From positions 1,431,001 to 1,495,000 of the forward strand of contig OX387204.1 in NCBI GenBank assembly GCA_947561715.1: DNA of 64,000 nt, given 5' to 3'. Position 1 is the first letter of the stretch; the number at the start of each line of letters is the position of its first letter. Shown in pieces: positions 22,001 through 32,932 of the stretch. The stretch comes from Ascidia mentula. Taxonomy: Eukaryota > Chordata > Ascidiacea > Phlebobranchia > Ascidiidae. Both the position numbers and the translations under genes were made by a program. The notes under the pieces were generated by a model. That model did no database searches. It was given only the letters and a program-made list of their open reading frames with translations, and was not told the DNA's origin.

Positions 22001-25000
22001 TACCCTATGGTGTTGACCATGAGTTTAAAAAATGACAGAGGTCATTGGCTTGGTCCCAGAGAATTGCAATGCGCTTTCGAGAGAATCGTTATATTAAGAA
22101 ATGTTTAAACCCTTTTTCGGCTATTTACTAAGACTCAACATAGTAAACTTGCTTCGTGTTTTAAGAGAACAGTAAAACACGAGACTTAGAGAAGGCTAAG
22201 TTGATTCGCATATTATTGCACATTAAAAAGTTGTATCAGTCTTGTGTCACTAAACTGCTCTTTTCTTGTATAGTGGCATTATTGAAAGAGACTGATTTAA
22301 TAATTTCTTTGTCTGGTGATTTACATGTTTGAAATGAAATTAATAAATCAGACTTTTTCATCAGTGCCAACATACCAGAAAAAGCAGTTTTGTTTAATTC
22401 TAGTTTAGTTTACTCGGCGGTTTTCATCACTAACAATCCAGTGATTGTGACGTTTCAAACGCCCCCTAGTTTTGTAAGACGCCATCAATTATCATCGGCA
22501 ATCACAAGTTAGTGTCGTGAGGCTCCACACACACAACAAGGCAACCAAACCACGCACGCTGATGGAAGAAGCGAAAACCGAAACTAGACGAAGTCAACAC
22601 ATTATTTAACAATGCTGGGAGTCGTAAAGTGCGACATATTTAGCGTCCAAGTCAGATTTTGTTGACAAGTTAAGTATTTAGGTTGTTTCAATCCATCTGC
22701 TCCCTTGGGTTTTCCTCCTATTATCGATCAGTGGATATCACAACACTGGAAGCATTTTGGCACACACACATCCACGCAACAAGGAAACAGGTTCCTTATA
22801 TGTTTAGAAATGACGTTCCTCACAATTTATTTTCCTCATACCCAACAGCAACCAACAGTTGCATCAGTTTTTATTAAAGCAAGTTGCCTCACAATTGTGG
22901 TTTAAATAAATAGGGGTTGTGTTATCATAGAAAAAGCACATTATGTGACATTGGAGTTTTCTGTTTGTCCATGAAAAGACTAACATTCTTTGAACTGACA
23001 ATAAACAAGATTCAAACACATCCACATTTAAAATTAGTTACACAACTGTTGTTTTGAACATATCTGTCCATACAGGAATGAACTGGAAAACTGTTATTTG
23101 GAGGTAAATCACCAAATAACAACGAATTTAAAAAATATTTAAAATTAACTACATTTGCTACACAGGCATTGTTAAGGCAGACAGTAAAACACCACTTTGC
23201 AAACATATTCCACAGTAAAACTGGTTACTTACAGATAGGCAATAGGAATGTGAAAGGACAATTTGGTTTCCAACATCAATTCTTGAACACTGATCTGATC
23301 ATTCGTGTCGGTTGGAAATCTATATGTCCTTGTGGTTGGGTTGCAGTACACTAAACAATATTTGTTATAACTTGTTAGAATAAGTCTGCAGGCCAAACCA
23401 AACACTTTTCCACCAATGGGCACATGGCTTAAATCATTTTTTGTGCATTACTACGATTAATGGATGTTCTTTTCTATACAACTTGTTTTTAATTAACACC
23501 AAATGCCCATGGCTTTATTTGAAGTTAAGACAATCCTTATAGTCAGTTGTGCAAGCATGGAAGAGATGCAATTTATTTGCAATACTGTACATGCAAGGTA
23601 ATTGTTGCAAACTAATAAGCCCACGCATTAATGTAAGCATGAGGCAAACAACAAGGCTATCAACACTAAACAAATCATTGTTAAATCATCGTTTAAAATC
23701 TGCTGTTACTTAAAATTACATAAATACAATGCATAGCTTGTTACACATTACCAACAGTGCAACTCTATGCTTGTCTGATTCACTTACTGGCTTGGAACAG
23801 ACTGTTATGGTCAAAATTCAATGCTTGATCATTGTTTTGCTTCACACTTGCAGCCAATGACTGGTCGACTGGAACAACGACCTACACAACAGTGAATAGA
23901 TGTTACTTGAGTAAAGGGTACCCTCTCATCGCTAGTGGTCTTTATGTAAACAGTGGGGAGATTTGCATTATGTGTGAAACATACAATGTGTTATATTTAA
24001 ATGAGTGGTTGTTGCTTAAGGCCAAATTACTTACAAACAAACACAAAGTTGTCCTGTCACAAAAAAAAGGATTTTCTTAATCTAAACTGAGTTTAACGAA
24101 GCAACATACATTGGCAAGCATCCTAAAAGCACCAGAACTGTTTGCTGGTGCTCTTACAAGACCCCATGATTCCTTGGCTAGCTTGTCACTTTGTTGCTTG
24201 ACGTTGTACTGCATTGTTCCAACAAAAAACTGACCAAACTAACACTCTTTTTCTCTCGCACTCAAGACTGTAATCTGATCCAAATTTTAAAACTTTACAA
24301 GAAAAATTTTCCTCTAGAAACAAACACTGAAGGTCAGACGAATTATAAAGTGAAAGTGCTTGTGTCACTTACTAGACAAAAGTGACGTAAAAGTTGGTGA
24401 GGAAATAGGGGGATGTACATTAAACGCACCACCATGTTCGACTGTGTCTAAGGGTAGCAGCACATTTTGCACACGGAAGTTAGAGTAGTGTTAGTCATTT
24501 GAAAGTAGGCCATTAATCAAGTCTACAACCTTTGCTTGACGCTTTCTTCCCAAATAGGAAATTATTTCTTGAAAGAAAACGACTGCCTGAGTTTAACATT
24601 AAGTGCACCTGAATTACTACGAGAACAAAACGTTCCTACAGTAGCATTAAATATTGAGGGATGCTAAAGTAACAAACAGTCTCTGATCTTCTCTCTTACA
24701 ATGAATCAAAACCCACCTGGCTATGTACTTATTTAGTGGCTTTTATAAGTGCATAGCCAGCTGAATCGAAGTTATATTATATGCAATTGAAATGTTGTAG
24801 TATATATATGCAGTAAATCAACAACAGCTGTATTACTGATTCTAAATTTGAATAAAGCAGGTAGGCAACTGACAGTTCCACTCAAGATTTTAAATATACA
24901 TGTAAAAGACGCCTTAGTACGTACACACCTCTTCTCGAGTTGGTTGGTCATTTGACTCCGTATCCAAACTGCCAACAACAAAACTCTTCAAAATGCCACG

Positions 25001-28000
25001 CTGCAACTTCTTCGACTTCCGTTTCAATTTGTTTGCCAGCATTTGAATAGATGTTTAGACTTACCAATGTATGAAGGTACATTAACTACTTTACTGCCAC
25101 TCTCAATACAGACATACGTGCTAAGCAACAGAAAGGATAGCATTGTTAACAGCTGACAAACCATACTCTCCCTAGAGCAATCAAATCTAACCTCATGTGA
25201 CTGACTCCCCACACAAATCTACCTTTAATACAGGTGTGTCGATCAATAATTAAACCGTACCAACAGCACTTGCATAAAAGTTAAACCATCAACAACTTGT
25301 CCTTCAGGAACTGAGTGTTCAGTTTAAACAGGCAGGCGTGGATTCTCACCTCCACCTGCATGCTAAGCAGCAGATATATTTGTGAGAGGTGATTTAGACA
25401 CTGATTCATGGTAGTAGTGACAAAGCAGCAGCCGACCACCCTTGCAAGAGCGTGAGTCAACAGTCCTATGGAGTTGAATAATATGCACATTGAGCTAAAG
25501 ACTTCCTGCAGCCAGTTTCTTGTATCTTTATACCCCATACTTGAATGTTGTTTGCGCTAAGTTGCAACCATAAAAGCTTACAAACAATGACCTCAACCGG
25601 TGTCCTTAAACTCAGTTTCACACCACTGTGCTTCAGTTTAATGCATATTACCTCTTGATAGGGTAGGTAAAAGGAGGTCTTTAAACACATTTTCAAACTG
25701 ATCTTTGTACCTAGCAAATGATTGTTGTGATTTACTTTCTGTTCTGCTGTGTAAACGACAATATCGACAAACAACATGTTGCTGTAACAACTATGCCAAT
25801 GAATAGCAGGTAAATCGGGTTTCCAAACACCAATGCTTTCAATAACGCCCACGGCGATCAAAAACTTGCCACAGTTCACATTGCGCTTGTGCGGAAAGCC
25901 TTTCCCAGTACTTATACACTATGTGTTGTGGCGTTATATGGAAAGTGAGTAAAATATTCTTTCTCAGGCAGTTCACCAACTAACACAGAACGCTCTTGCG
26001 CCTTTGTCATCTATATGAACGTTTACGCATCTAAAATCGAAGTTAAGGGGTAATAGAAGAAGTACAACGGATGGAAAAAGGTTACAAACTTCCTATGGCA
26101 AGCCGGAAACAACATAGATACACACAGAAAGACATGAACAGGAGGCACAAGCGATCTGTTTGCCAACTTGCGGTTGACATGGATCGCACTAATGGTGCGC
26201 CGCCGTTAAACGCTTTCTTCAAATGTACGACCAAATGTGAAACATTTCCAATCATTATTCAGCAGATTATTAATTTGGAGACTTACCGTACATACAACTC
26301 CATTTCACATAACTAGAAAGTACCACAGAATACAGGGTGGCAGCGACGATACTGCGCAAAAACCAACCTCCAACCAAACAACACACCACAAACACCAAAT
26401 ATTGCAAAATTGAGCACTTGCCGTTATAGTATCGTAGCGTCTTCTGCCCTATACCGTATTTAATCGAATATAAGCCGCCCTCGATTGTAAGCCGCACAAA
26501 CGGTAGGTTCAAAAACTGTATAAGCCGCCGCTTACAATCGAGGAAATCGGTATAGCTAACTTAATCAAGGGCTGTTTTATGTTCTCCGTATAATTAACGT
26601 GCCTTTGCAATGTGGCTTACGGCTGCGGAATTATCGCGCACACCTCAGCATGTGACGATTCCAGGCGTTATTCGTGTGTTTTTGTTTGCCCATATAACCC
26701 TCTCCCCACGCCGCTTGTGTCGTCACACATAAAGTAGTTGTTACCATGACAATACAACACTTACTTTTCCCGATTTGTTGAACTTGGGTGCCTCCTCTTC
26801 AAGTTGTTTCAGTTTTCCGCTTCTCACAACCAACAGATGTAGGCGCCCAGCGTAGCTGCCTTCGTGGCTGTTTCGCGTACAACAGATAAGAAAGAATATT
26901 GTAAGGAAGTATCAGGAATATCAAGCCTGCCTAAGGCAAGTTTATTCATTCAATAGTCCTGCCTACGTATTATTGTATTTTCGGACGACTGCAGCACAAT
27001 GCTATACCATTAATAAACCTAATCCGTGCGGTTTGACACTGAGTGTTAGGAATTAACATACAGAGGGCGTTAAATCAGCACAATATTTATTTTGACTGAG
27101 AACTATATAGCGTTAGTTTTTCTTTTCCACAATGCTACAAACCAAACATAAAGTTTAGTTTAATGTTAAATATGATGCAAACAAACAAACAATTGGCCAA
27201 CAATGACAACTATTACGTCAGTAATTTACACGTAAACCAAAACATTTGCATCTTAAAACACTTTTTTACGAATATAAACCACTCTGAACAAAAGCCACCT
27301 CTGGCAAATATACATTTCTCTTAACATTTCGATTGTCATACAACAACCTTTATCAGGACGGACTTGTGCGAAAAATGTGTACACTATTGCCAAAAGAGCA
27401 TTATTTATTATCAATACGCCTGCATCAGTATCGACTGTTCACAAACTTTTTTCAAGGCGATAAGTTTGTTATATACTGGAGAATTACAAAATACCAGATT
27501 TAATCCGTAATTATTCGCTTGCAGGCGACCTAATTTTGTGCCGAGATTAACCGGTTCGAAAGCACTGAACAAGACCACTTACTGCAAATGAAGTTCCAAC
27601 TCCTTCTCTCGTCTCCACAAATCTCCGAACACACAGAAAGCCGATCCGATTTCTTCCACCTGAAGTTTAACATATAAGACGTCAGATGTACGTCCGGATA
27701 TCCCTTCGCACGGCCGGTGCAACCAGCATGCAAAGCAAATACAACACAGGGAAATGCTTAACCTATCCTCGTGTTTGAACAGTGCATAAGCTGCTGTGCA
27801 TTCACTGCTTGCAAAGACAATGCAACAGAAGATTGCAGTGAAAACCTGTCCTATTTTAGTGGCTCAAATACCTCCCAATAGCTGACTGAAACAGACAAGC
27901 ACCTCCAATACCAAGGTGAATCATAAACTAATACAACTCTGTAATACTTTAAGTCTGTTAAGAATGAGAATTGGAATGAAACAGCATTATGCCAACTGTA

Positions 28001-31000
28001 TATCACAGCACAGGCAAGCCTGGAAGTGAGCGCATGCAGACATGTGAACTTTGCAACAAGTTGTGTGTGTGTGGCTGCGGTTTTCCGCCCATTACTCAGC
28101 GTGTGGGCGGTTATTGACCCATATTCGATCACACACATCGGAATATAATTATGGTATTGTAAGACTGGGAGAGTTTTTTAAAATGTTTTTGGGGGCTAAA
28201 AGTTAAAAAAACAAGCATTTTTTTGCAGAATTGCCGCTTCGTTAAATGTTTTCAGGAAGCGTGCGTTTTTTTATAAGCAACCAATCACTTCCCAACCATT
28301 TCCATTTTTACCATAAACGCGCATTTGTGAAAGTGCATTAACATCCGGGACAACCCCTGGGTGTTAGTGGTACAGTCCCGGGCAACACTTACCCGTAATA
28401 TTCACAACTGAAAATCAATTTTCGACCGACGACGGTCAAGTTTTACGTAAAGCAATGACGTCATCGTCACAAGCTTTAAGGGCAAAATGATATAAAACTG
28501 GTCTTTGATTCTGAATGAAACTTCACCAAACGGAGTATGCTGTGTATCTACTGTATGATGTTACGTACCTTGACTTGCCACATGAAACAGGTTTCTTTGA
28601 TCACAACATCCATTTTACATATTTGCTGCGCAATAACCATCGCTAAGTCTATTGTCAAAGTTAAGTCATCCTAATTTCCAGTTAAACATTCCCTTTGAAA
28701 AATTAAAAGCTTTAAAGCTATCCCCTATGGTTTCGTGGCAACGTTAGTCAAATTCTTTCAAAAAATTTTCATAACCTTTAAAGAATTATAATGACTATAT
28801 GAAGCAAACCCGCGTAATTTGCATAATGTATCTAGATGACCAGGACCACGTTTAAAACTGTACTTCCACTCACACTGTTGGTTGAAGGCTTCTTGATGCG
28901 GTACACAATAAACCGCAGACGTGACGTAAGGATGACGTCATCGGTTTGTTGGAAGCATACGGTGGTTAGAAAAGTGGGCTCCGCGGAGTCGTGGACAACA
29001 TCGGTTTGAGAATGCGGCGTCCAGAAACCGTGCGATGGCTCACAATGGTGAACTGGAATACATGAGCGGGCGCGGTTAGCGCTGTGTGGAAATTGGGTCA
29101 GTTGCCCAATGCGGACACCTAGCGATAAGAAGTAACACTACCGCGGTTGATTTGGTTATAAAGCACTTTCAAATGAATCGGAACTAGCACAATGAACATC
29201 AAATAGAGCTTCGTTTATTACATACCAACTTCACCTCCGAAAACAGCAACCATTTGAGATTTAAGAGTTAATTTCGGCGATGTATAACAAGCTAAATGTG
29301 CAATGCTTTAGAAATAAACGCTCTGTATAAACAGTTATGAGGCATGACATGCCTTGCAGAAAAACGTGCTGTTTCTTCAAAAGGAAGCAGGATTATAGCA
29401 CAAAGAAAACGTGTTGGCCTAAAACCAACTGTTCCTTCGTAATTATTCTGCCATTAATCTATTTTATGTTTTACAAACCTGTGTAAGTAGTGTTACTGTA
29501 TTGGGCCATTACAAGACATCACTATAACCCAAGGAAATCACATATTTTGACAATTGCTTAAAACACATTTTTCACTGTTAACTAGTTATATAATTTTTAT
29601 AAATCTTTTAAGTCTTACCACTTATCATAGTAGATGGTGTGGATACAGAAACCAACTTCTTTAGATCTGAACATTTCAAGGATATTTCAAGCACAGGTTC
29701 TGTTACAATTACCTGTAAATACATTTGCAACATAACAAAAAGTGAAATTCACGGTAGGTGTGGTTATTTGCAAGGCAAGTCATTGCAATTACGGTAAATG
29801 CAAAACGTTGCAATTGAAAATTAGTTTTGGTTGCACATTACAATAGGAAATTGCACACAAACAGCTAGCTACACAATTAAAAATGTAATTTAATTCCATT
29901 TACAAATTATGTGATGAAATGAGAGCGAATTACTGAACCTGTGCCATCACTGAAGACAAGTGTAGATGGAAGTGATGGTTAATACAGGTGCAGATTTGAG
30001 CAAAAGCATGCAGCAAACGCAGCAATAGTAGTTGTGATGGATAGGTGATTGTTATGTTGACATTTCCTGCATTTAAACAAAAGAAAAACCTACGTAATGT
30101 GCTATAGAGCTTTACACTATGACTGCATTTAGCATTTGACTATGATTGCCATTAGCATGTAACAAGACCGAGTTTGCAAATAATAGCCACTGCCTAATAG
30201 AGGACTAGATTCAGCCACAGTTTATGAACGAGTCTTACTTACATAGAGTTTCTATGTGCCAAATGGGTGGAAATAAAACAATTACAAAACTACTTGAATG
30301 TTTCAACTGTAATTACACAACAATACAAAAAACAAACATATATACCTTCTCTCTTAAAGTCTCCACACTTTGCCTTAAAGCATAATATTTGTCTTTAAGA
30401 TAAGAGCAACTGGCTTTTTGTAGAGAGTTACTCCAGTCACGAGCTTCTGTCTGATTGCTGGCAAGAAAGTATGTGCTCTGATCTGAGTGAAATTCTGCAA
30501 GACAGAAGCTGTCAGATCAATATATTGATTTGAATTGACAAAAGGGCAACACTAAAAAGACAAAGGTCCATGCCATAAACATCATATTGACGTGTAAAAG
30601 ATCTTAATGTGAAATTTCACATGCAACAATAAAATAAGCAAATGGACCCCAGATCAGTTATATACATGTCATCAAAAATGGTAAACAAATAACATAAAGA
30701 GAAAAACAAAAGAAAAAATGTAATGAAGTTGATACAAGAAATGATATTTATGATGCTGTGGTATCAGGTTTTATCAGGCAGACTCACCTACAACAAAACT
30801 TGGTTCATCGACAGAATTCGTAACTTTGAACTTTTCCAAAACAAACACTCCAGATGGCTCTGATGACTATGAAAAAAAACAATTATCGAATAATTAAAGG
30901 TTAAGATAGTCAGACTCATTGCTTCTTGCTAACAAGGCAACAGGCTGCATCAACACATGCAAAAAAAAAAATAAAGAAACAGTTCATTAGATGCAAGTTG

Positions 31001-31598
31001 GAATCAAACCAAATTCAAAGTTTGCAATTTGTGCCATTTTATAAACTTTTAGTTACTGTTCATGGCACATAACAAAGTGAATTTGCCATCCCACAAAAGC
31101 GCATGTAACAAAAAAATTTACATGGAAATATGCCAACAAATTAATTAGATCAAAAAGCAAATTATTAAACATGCGATGTCAGTCTTTATGTATACAAACT
31201 AAATTCTCTTGATTTGGCACTCTTTTGTAAAAGACTGACTATTGTATTACAAAAAGTACAAATCAAGAGAATTTAGATCATAAAGTAAGTAAGCAGTAAA
31301 ATTCTGCTGTATAGTTGCGACTAACCTTGCTTTTTCCTTTCATGTAAAACAACAAATTTCCAACAAGTTTGCACCAACGCTCAGTAAGAACTGCAATAAA
31401 ATTATATTCAAAAATGGAAAATAGTTTTGTTAAAAAAATAATAAAACGGTCGTACTAAAACGCAGCTAAAGAAAAAACCTAAATACCGTCTGTTTTCTTC
31501 CACAGCTTCCCTTCTTTTTCGCGTAGACTAAGAACACCTTCTTTGTCGCTAACTGATGAAATCGCAAATTGCTTCAACTCGGTTGAGTTAAATCGCAT
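10090..31598 (-). CDS. INPP4: Inositol polyphosphate 4-phosphatase (INPP4A/B type) with N-terminal PH domain
   Basis: Removes the 4-phosphate from PI(3,4)P2 (and inositol 3,4-bisphosphate), making PI3P on endosomal membranes. Exons 5'->3': 31598-31487, 31390-31326, 30866-30788, 30494-30346, 29712-29619, 29052-28874, 28625-28569, 27659-27583, 26867-26765, 25000-24929, 24208-24110, 23881-23788, 23350-23233, 21804-21641, 21307-21202, 20394-20224, 19048-19011 (tentative), 18817-18621, 18310-18086, 17718-17601, 14672-14497, 13864-13718, 13008-12860, 12509-12443, 11966-11838, 11313-11104, 10721-10567, 10222-10090. Phases all join; 3483 nt, 1160 residues. PH domain about 1-132 ([10 protein letters not shown]; terminal Trp in [10 protein letters not shown]), C2 about 136-300, [12 protein letters not shown] near 545, [15 protein letters not shown] near 960, catalytic CX5R site CKSAKDRT at 1078-1085, C terminus [14 protein letters not shown]. 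Vertebrate INPP4A/B are about 920-980 residues and, as I recall them, begin near the C2 domain. The 25000 acceptor and exon 19048-19011 are the weakest parts. Confidence 0.93.
10833..11080. mobile_element. hAT-like MITE (~248 bp)
   Basis: Inverted ends TAGTGGTTCTCAAACC and GTTTGGGAACCACTG; the right end read inversely starts CAGTGGTTCCCAAAC, the hAT consensus. Flanks GTTTATGC and ATTTAAAA match at only 5 of 8 positions, so the target duplication is decayed or my left boundary is off by a base or two. Non-coding, inside the INPP4 intron between exons 11104 and 10721. Length matches the element at 670-919, suggesting one family. Confidence 0.6.
13280..13452 (+). mobile_element. Hammerhead-bearing dispersed element, copy A (~173 bp)
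   Basis: Highly similar to 56861-56690 read on the minus strand. Similarity runs from TTGTTTGGTAC to the last base of hammerhead stem I and stops at both ends, so this looks like one unit. It opens with a GGTACT...GGTACC near-palindrome, has a middle segment with GACCGAAAGGTACC, and ends in the ribozyme. No open frame and no clear target duplication. It lies in sense to the plus strand, hence antisense to INPP4, in the intron between exons 13718 and 13008. Confidence 0.7.
13393..13452 (+). ncRNA. Type I hammerhead ribozyme motif, copy A
   Basis: Stem I AGCTGCA (13393-13399) pairs with TGCAGCT (13446-13452) over 7 bp. CTGATGA is at 13400-13406, stem II 13407-13419, GAAA 13420-13423, short stem III CAG/CTG, and cleavage triplet GTC 13443-13445, so cleavage is predicted between 13445 and 13446. 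Against copy B there is one change at the first base of stem II (A instead of G), which gives an A-C mismatch at the stem II base and probably lowers activity. All core nucleotides are intact. Confidence 0.72.
14779..17248. mobile_element. 2.47-kb non-autonomous TIR element with AACACG/CGTGTT subterminal arrays
   Basis: Left end CACTAGAAAATTAGACGTGT and right end, read inversely, CACTAGAAAAGTGAAACGTG form terminal inverted repeats. About 280 bp inside the left end and 220 bp inside the right end are packed with AACACG and its complement CGTGTT in both orientations, a foldback/subterminal-repeat layout. The AT-rich middle has no frame over about 80 codons and no recognisable transposase. The flanks (…GCGACAATG and TGCGTTGGTTT…) are joined as GCGACAATGCGTTGGTT at 17904-17920, a paralogous empty site implying a TG duplication. 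It lies in the largest INPP4 intron. Superfamily not assigned. Confidence 0.72.
19011..19048 (-). CDS. Tentative 38-nt INPP4 micro-exon
   Basis: Exons 20394-20224 and 18817-18621 do not join in frame directly, and the peptide lacks a short stretch that vertebrate INPP4 has between the two. This minus-strand segment has a TTTATTTCAG acceptor and a GTAAGA donor and supplies exactly 1+36+1 bases, which restores both phases and encodes a hydrophobic linker ([14 protein letters not shown]). A dispersed repeat lies only 20 bp away, and the fit could be chance; RNA evidence would settle it. Confidence 0.4.
19068..19104 (+). repeat. Dispersed repeat tail, shared with 36823-36859
   Basis: Both places read AATCCTGCCAATTATGC or close to it, followed by ATTGCATGAAA and TTACTG, differing at only a few positions over 37 bp and in the same orientation. 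At 36823 it follows a tRNA-like segment, so it may be the conserved tail of a SINE-like family. No flanking duplication was identified. Confidence 0.5.
20336..20356 (-). repeat. Coding (CAA)n microsatellite in INPP4 (six Gln)
   Basis: TTG/CAA triplet run inside exon 20394-20224 encodes QQQQQQ in a low-complexity, Ser/Pro/Gln-rich insert (SSSEPQPE then Q6) just before the conserved YDFVTVG strand. It is pure CAA, so likely length-polymorphic. The vertebrate proteins have only a short loop at this point. Confidence 0.75.
21872..21968 (-). repeat. tRNA-derived SINE-like fragment
   Basis: On the minus strand a perfect B-box, GGTTCGAATCC (21898-21888), sits in a stem CCTGG/CCAGG and is followed by GTGTGGTC and an A-run, as at the end of a retroposed tRNA-derived unit. 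The 5' half is not tRNA-like enough to fold a cloverleaf and the acceptor strands do not pair, so this is not a functional tRNA gene. It lies in an INPP4 intron next to exon 21804. Confidence 0.45.
26451..26553. mobile_element. Small palindromic MITE (~103 bp)
   Basis: Ends ATACCG and CGGTAT are inverse, and inside them CCTCGATTGTAAGC (left) and GCTTACAATCGAGG (right) form a second strong inverted pair. Left end ATACCGTATTTAATCGAATA contains the TCGAATATAAGCCG-type motif seen in short DNA elements of other animals. Immediate flanks suit a TA-type duplication but are too short to prove it. In an INPP4 intron; superfamily not assigned. Confidence 0.5.
31184..31285. ncRNA. Pre-miRNA-like hairpin in INPP4 intron 2
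   Basis: 5' arm 31199-31230 (CTAAATTCTCTTGATTTGGC onward) pairs with 3' arm 31247-31276 (ends AAATCAAGAGAATTTAG) over about 29 of 32 positions with two small bulges and a 16-nt loop. After an internal loop the stem resumes with CTTTATG (31184-31190) and CATAAAG (31279-31285). Size, loop and bulges suit a miRNA precursor on either strand. A short foldback transposon relic would look the same, and no known miRNA is claimed. Confidence 0.4.
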
Positions 31599-32816
31599 TT
31601 TGTCCAACAACTACCAGCTGATCCTATGTTTCGGCTGTAGTAAATTTTTACGATCTAATTAAAATTGTCGGCGCAAACTTTCCTGACAATGGAAATAAAG
31701 TATCTCAACACATAGATTTTGTCCGAACCAGTACAAGTTTACGAACAAAGACGTGTCCCACAAATGTACATCTGATTTTTGCTGAACGCAAGACAGGCTA
31801 CATGAATATCTTGATATTTTATTATGTATGACCATGCTATTTGGAAGGGTTCATCGATACTTCTAAATCTAACTTTTAGTGCGTTGGTTTTGAGATATAC
31901 TCGAACAAATTTTAAATGCATTCACATAAAAACAACTTCTAACAAACTCAAAACTATACGTCGCAAAATAGTTACGCTAGTTTTTGCGACCCTATTTCGA
32001 CTTCTTCGCAGGAGAACAGGTGGTCATTAATATTTCACAACAGAGCATCTATGAAGGCCATGGCTACATATAAGCATACAACTATGCATGTTTCATGTAA
32101 ACTGTTAGTTTACAGTTTTTCGTCAATTGCTATATCACCCACATCAAGGTCAACTAGTAGCATTAAATTTTATTAATACAAAATTGTGGTATCAACGGAA
32201 ACGGCAACAAATACAAGAACGAAGAAACCTAAAAACAGAAAACTGTCAGTGGGTGCTCCATCATGACCTCCAGTAACCTTCCACCTACGAATAATTTATG
32301 TGCAATTACTTTCAATAGATATCGATATGGGATTGGTGCATCAAATTACGGTGATGAAGTTTATAAAGTACTATCTACACGCATGCAACGACAACAGAAC
32401 GAGCGGTTAGTTAACAATAAGGTAATGAGGGAGAAAAAAAGATGAAATAATGAACTTGTAATTATACGTAGCAAAGCGTGCAACACGACAGAGGCAGATT
32501 GAACACAATGAATGGGACAAAAACAGACGATCAACAATTTTAACTCGAAACAACGCGCAAAATTCGTTGACAACTTGAGAATTTCCTCTTTCAGGCCCGA
32601 TCTTTGTCGGACAGCTGTGCATTGACCAAGCTGCAAAACACAAGAGAGGTATTAGATTCATTCAAGTGCTCGGTGAACTTGTCAGCAGCTGTACTGAAGG
32701 ACCATATGCTGTTCTCATTACTAAATAAAAGTGCATTACGTTTCTTTACCAGATAACAAACAATTGTACCACAACAATAAGTCTAAAAACGATAGTTAGA
32801 AACACTCCAGGGCATT
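31599..32816. other. Intergenic: INPP4 5' flank and ABCB1 3' flank
   Basis: Holds the INPP4 promoter/5' leader (right of 31598, minus) and sequence past the ABCB1 gene end. AT-rich with no open frame resembling a protein family and no clear TATA placement. A minus-strand AATAAA at 32174-32169 is an alternative distal poly(A) signal for ABCB1. Nothing else supported. Confidence 0.45.
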
Positions 32817-32822
32817 TTTAAT
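32817..32822 (-). promoter_or_regulatory. Candidate ATTAAA poly(A) signal of ABCB1
   Basis: ATTAAA on the minus strand about 110 bp after the ABCB1 stop codon (32935-32933). It is the commonest variant of the poly(A) hexamer; a canonical AATAAA occurs only at 32174-32169, about 760 bp downstream of the stop. Both are plausible. Confidence 0.35.
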
Positions 32823-32932
32823 AGCCCTATACGACAGAAAATGAGCAATGTTACGGTGGAAAAATTGCTAAATTTGCTTTTTTACTATTCCCACGCATAT
32901 ACAAACTTACACCACACTGCTTAAACAAAAGG

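Noticed and set aside
25065-25120. 56-nt exon-like segment (good acceptor and GTAAGT donor, minus strand)
   Set aside because: Its only open frame needs two carried bases while the preceding INPP4 exon ends in phase 0, and 56 nt would break the frame; at best a cryptic or alternative exon.
25466-25879. 137-codon minus-strand open frame
   Set aside because: Inside an INPP4 intron, no domain, and its phase does not fit the neighbouring exons.
31199-31230. Orthology of the hairpin to miR-96
   Set aside because: Only the first nine bases match, and a 22-nt product starting there would run into the loop; no wider similarity.
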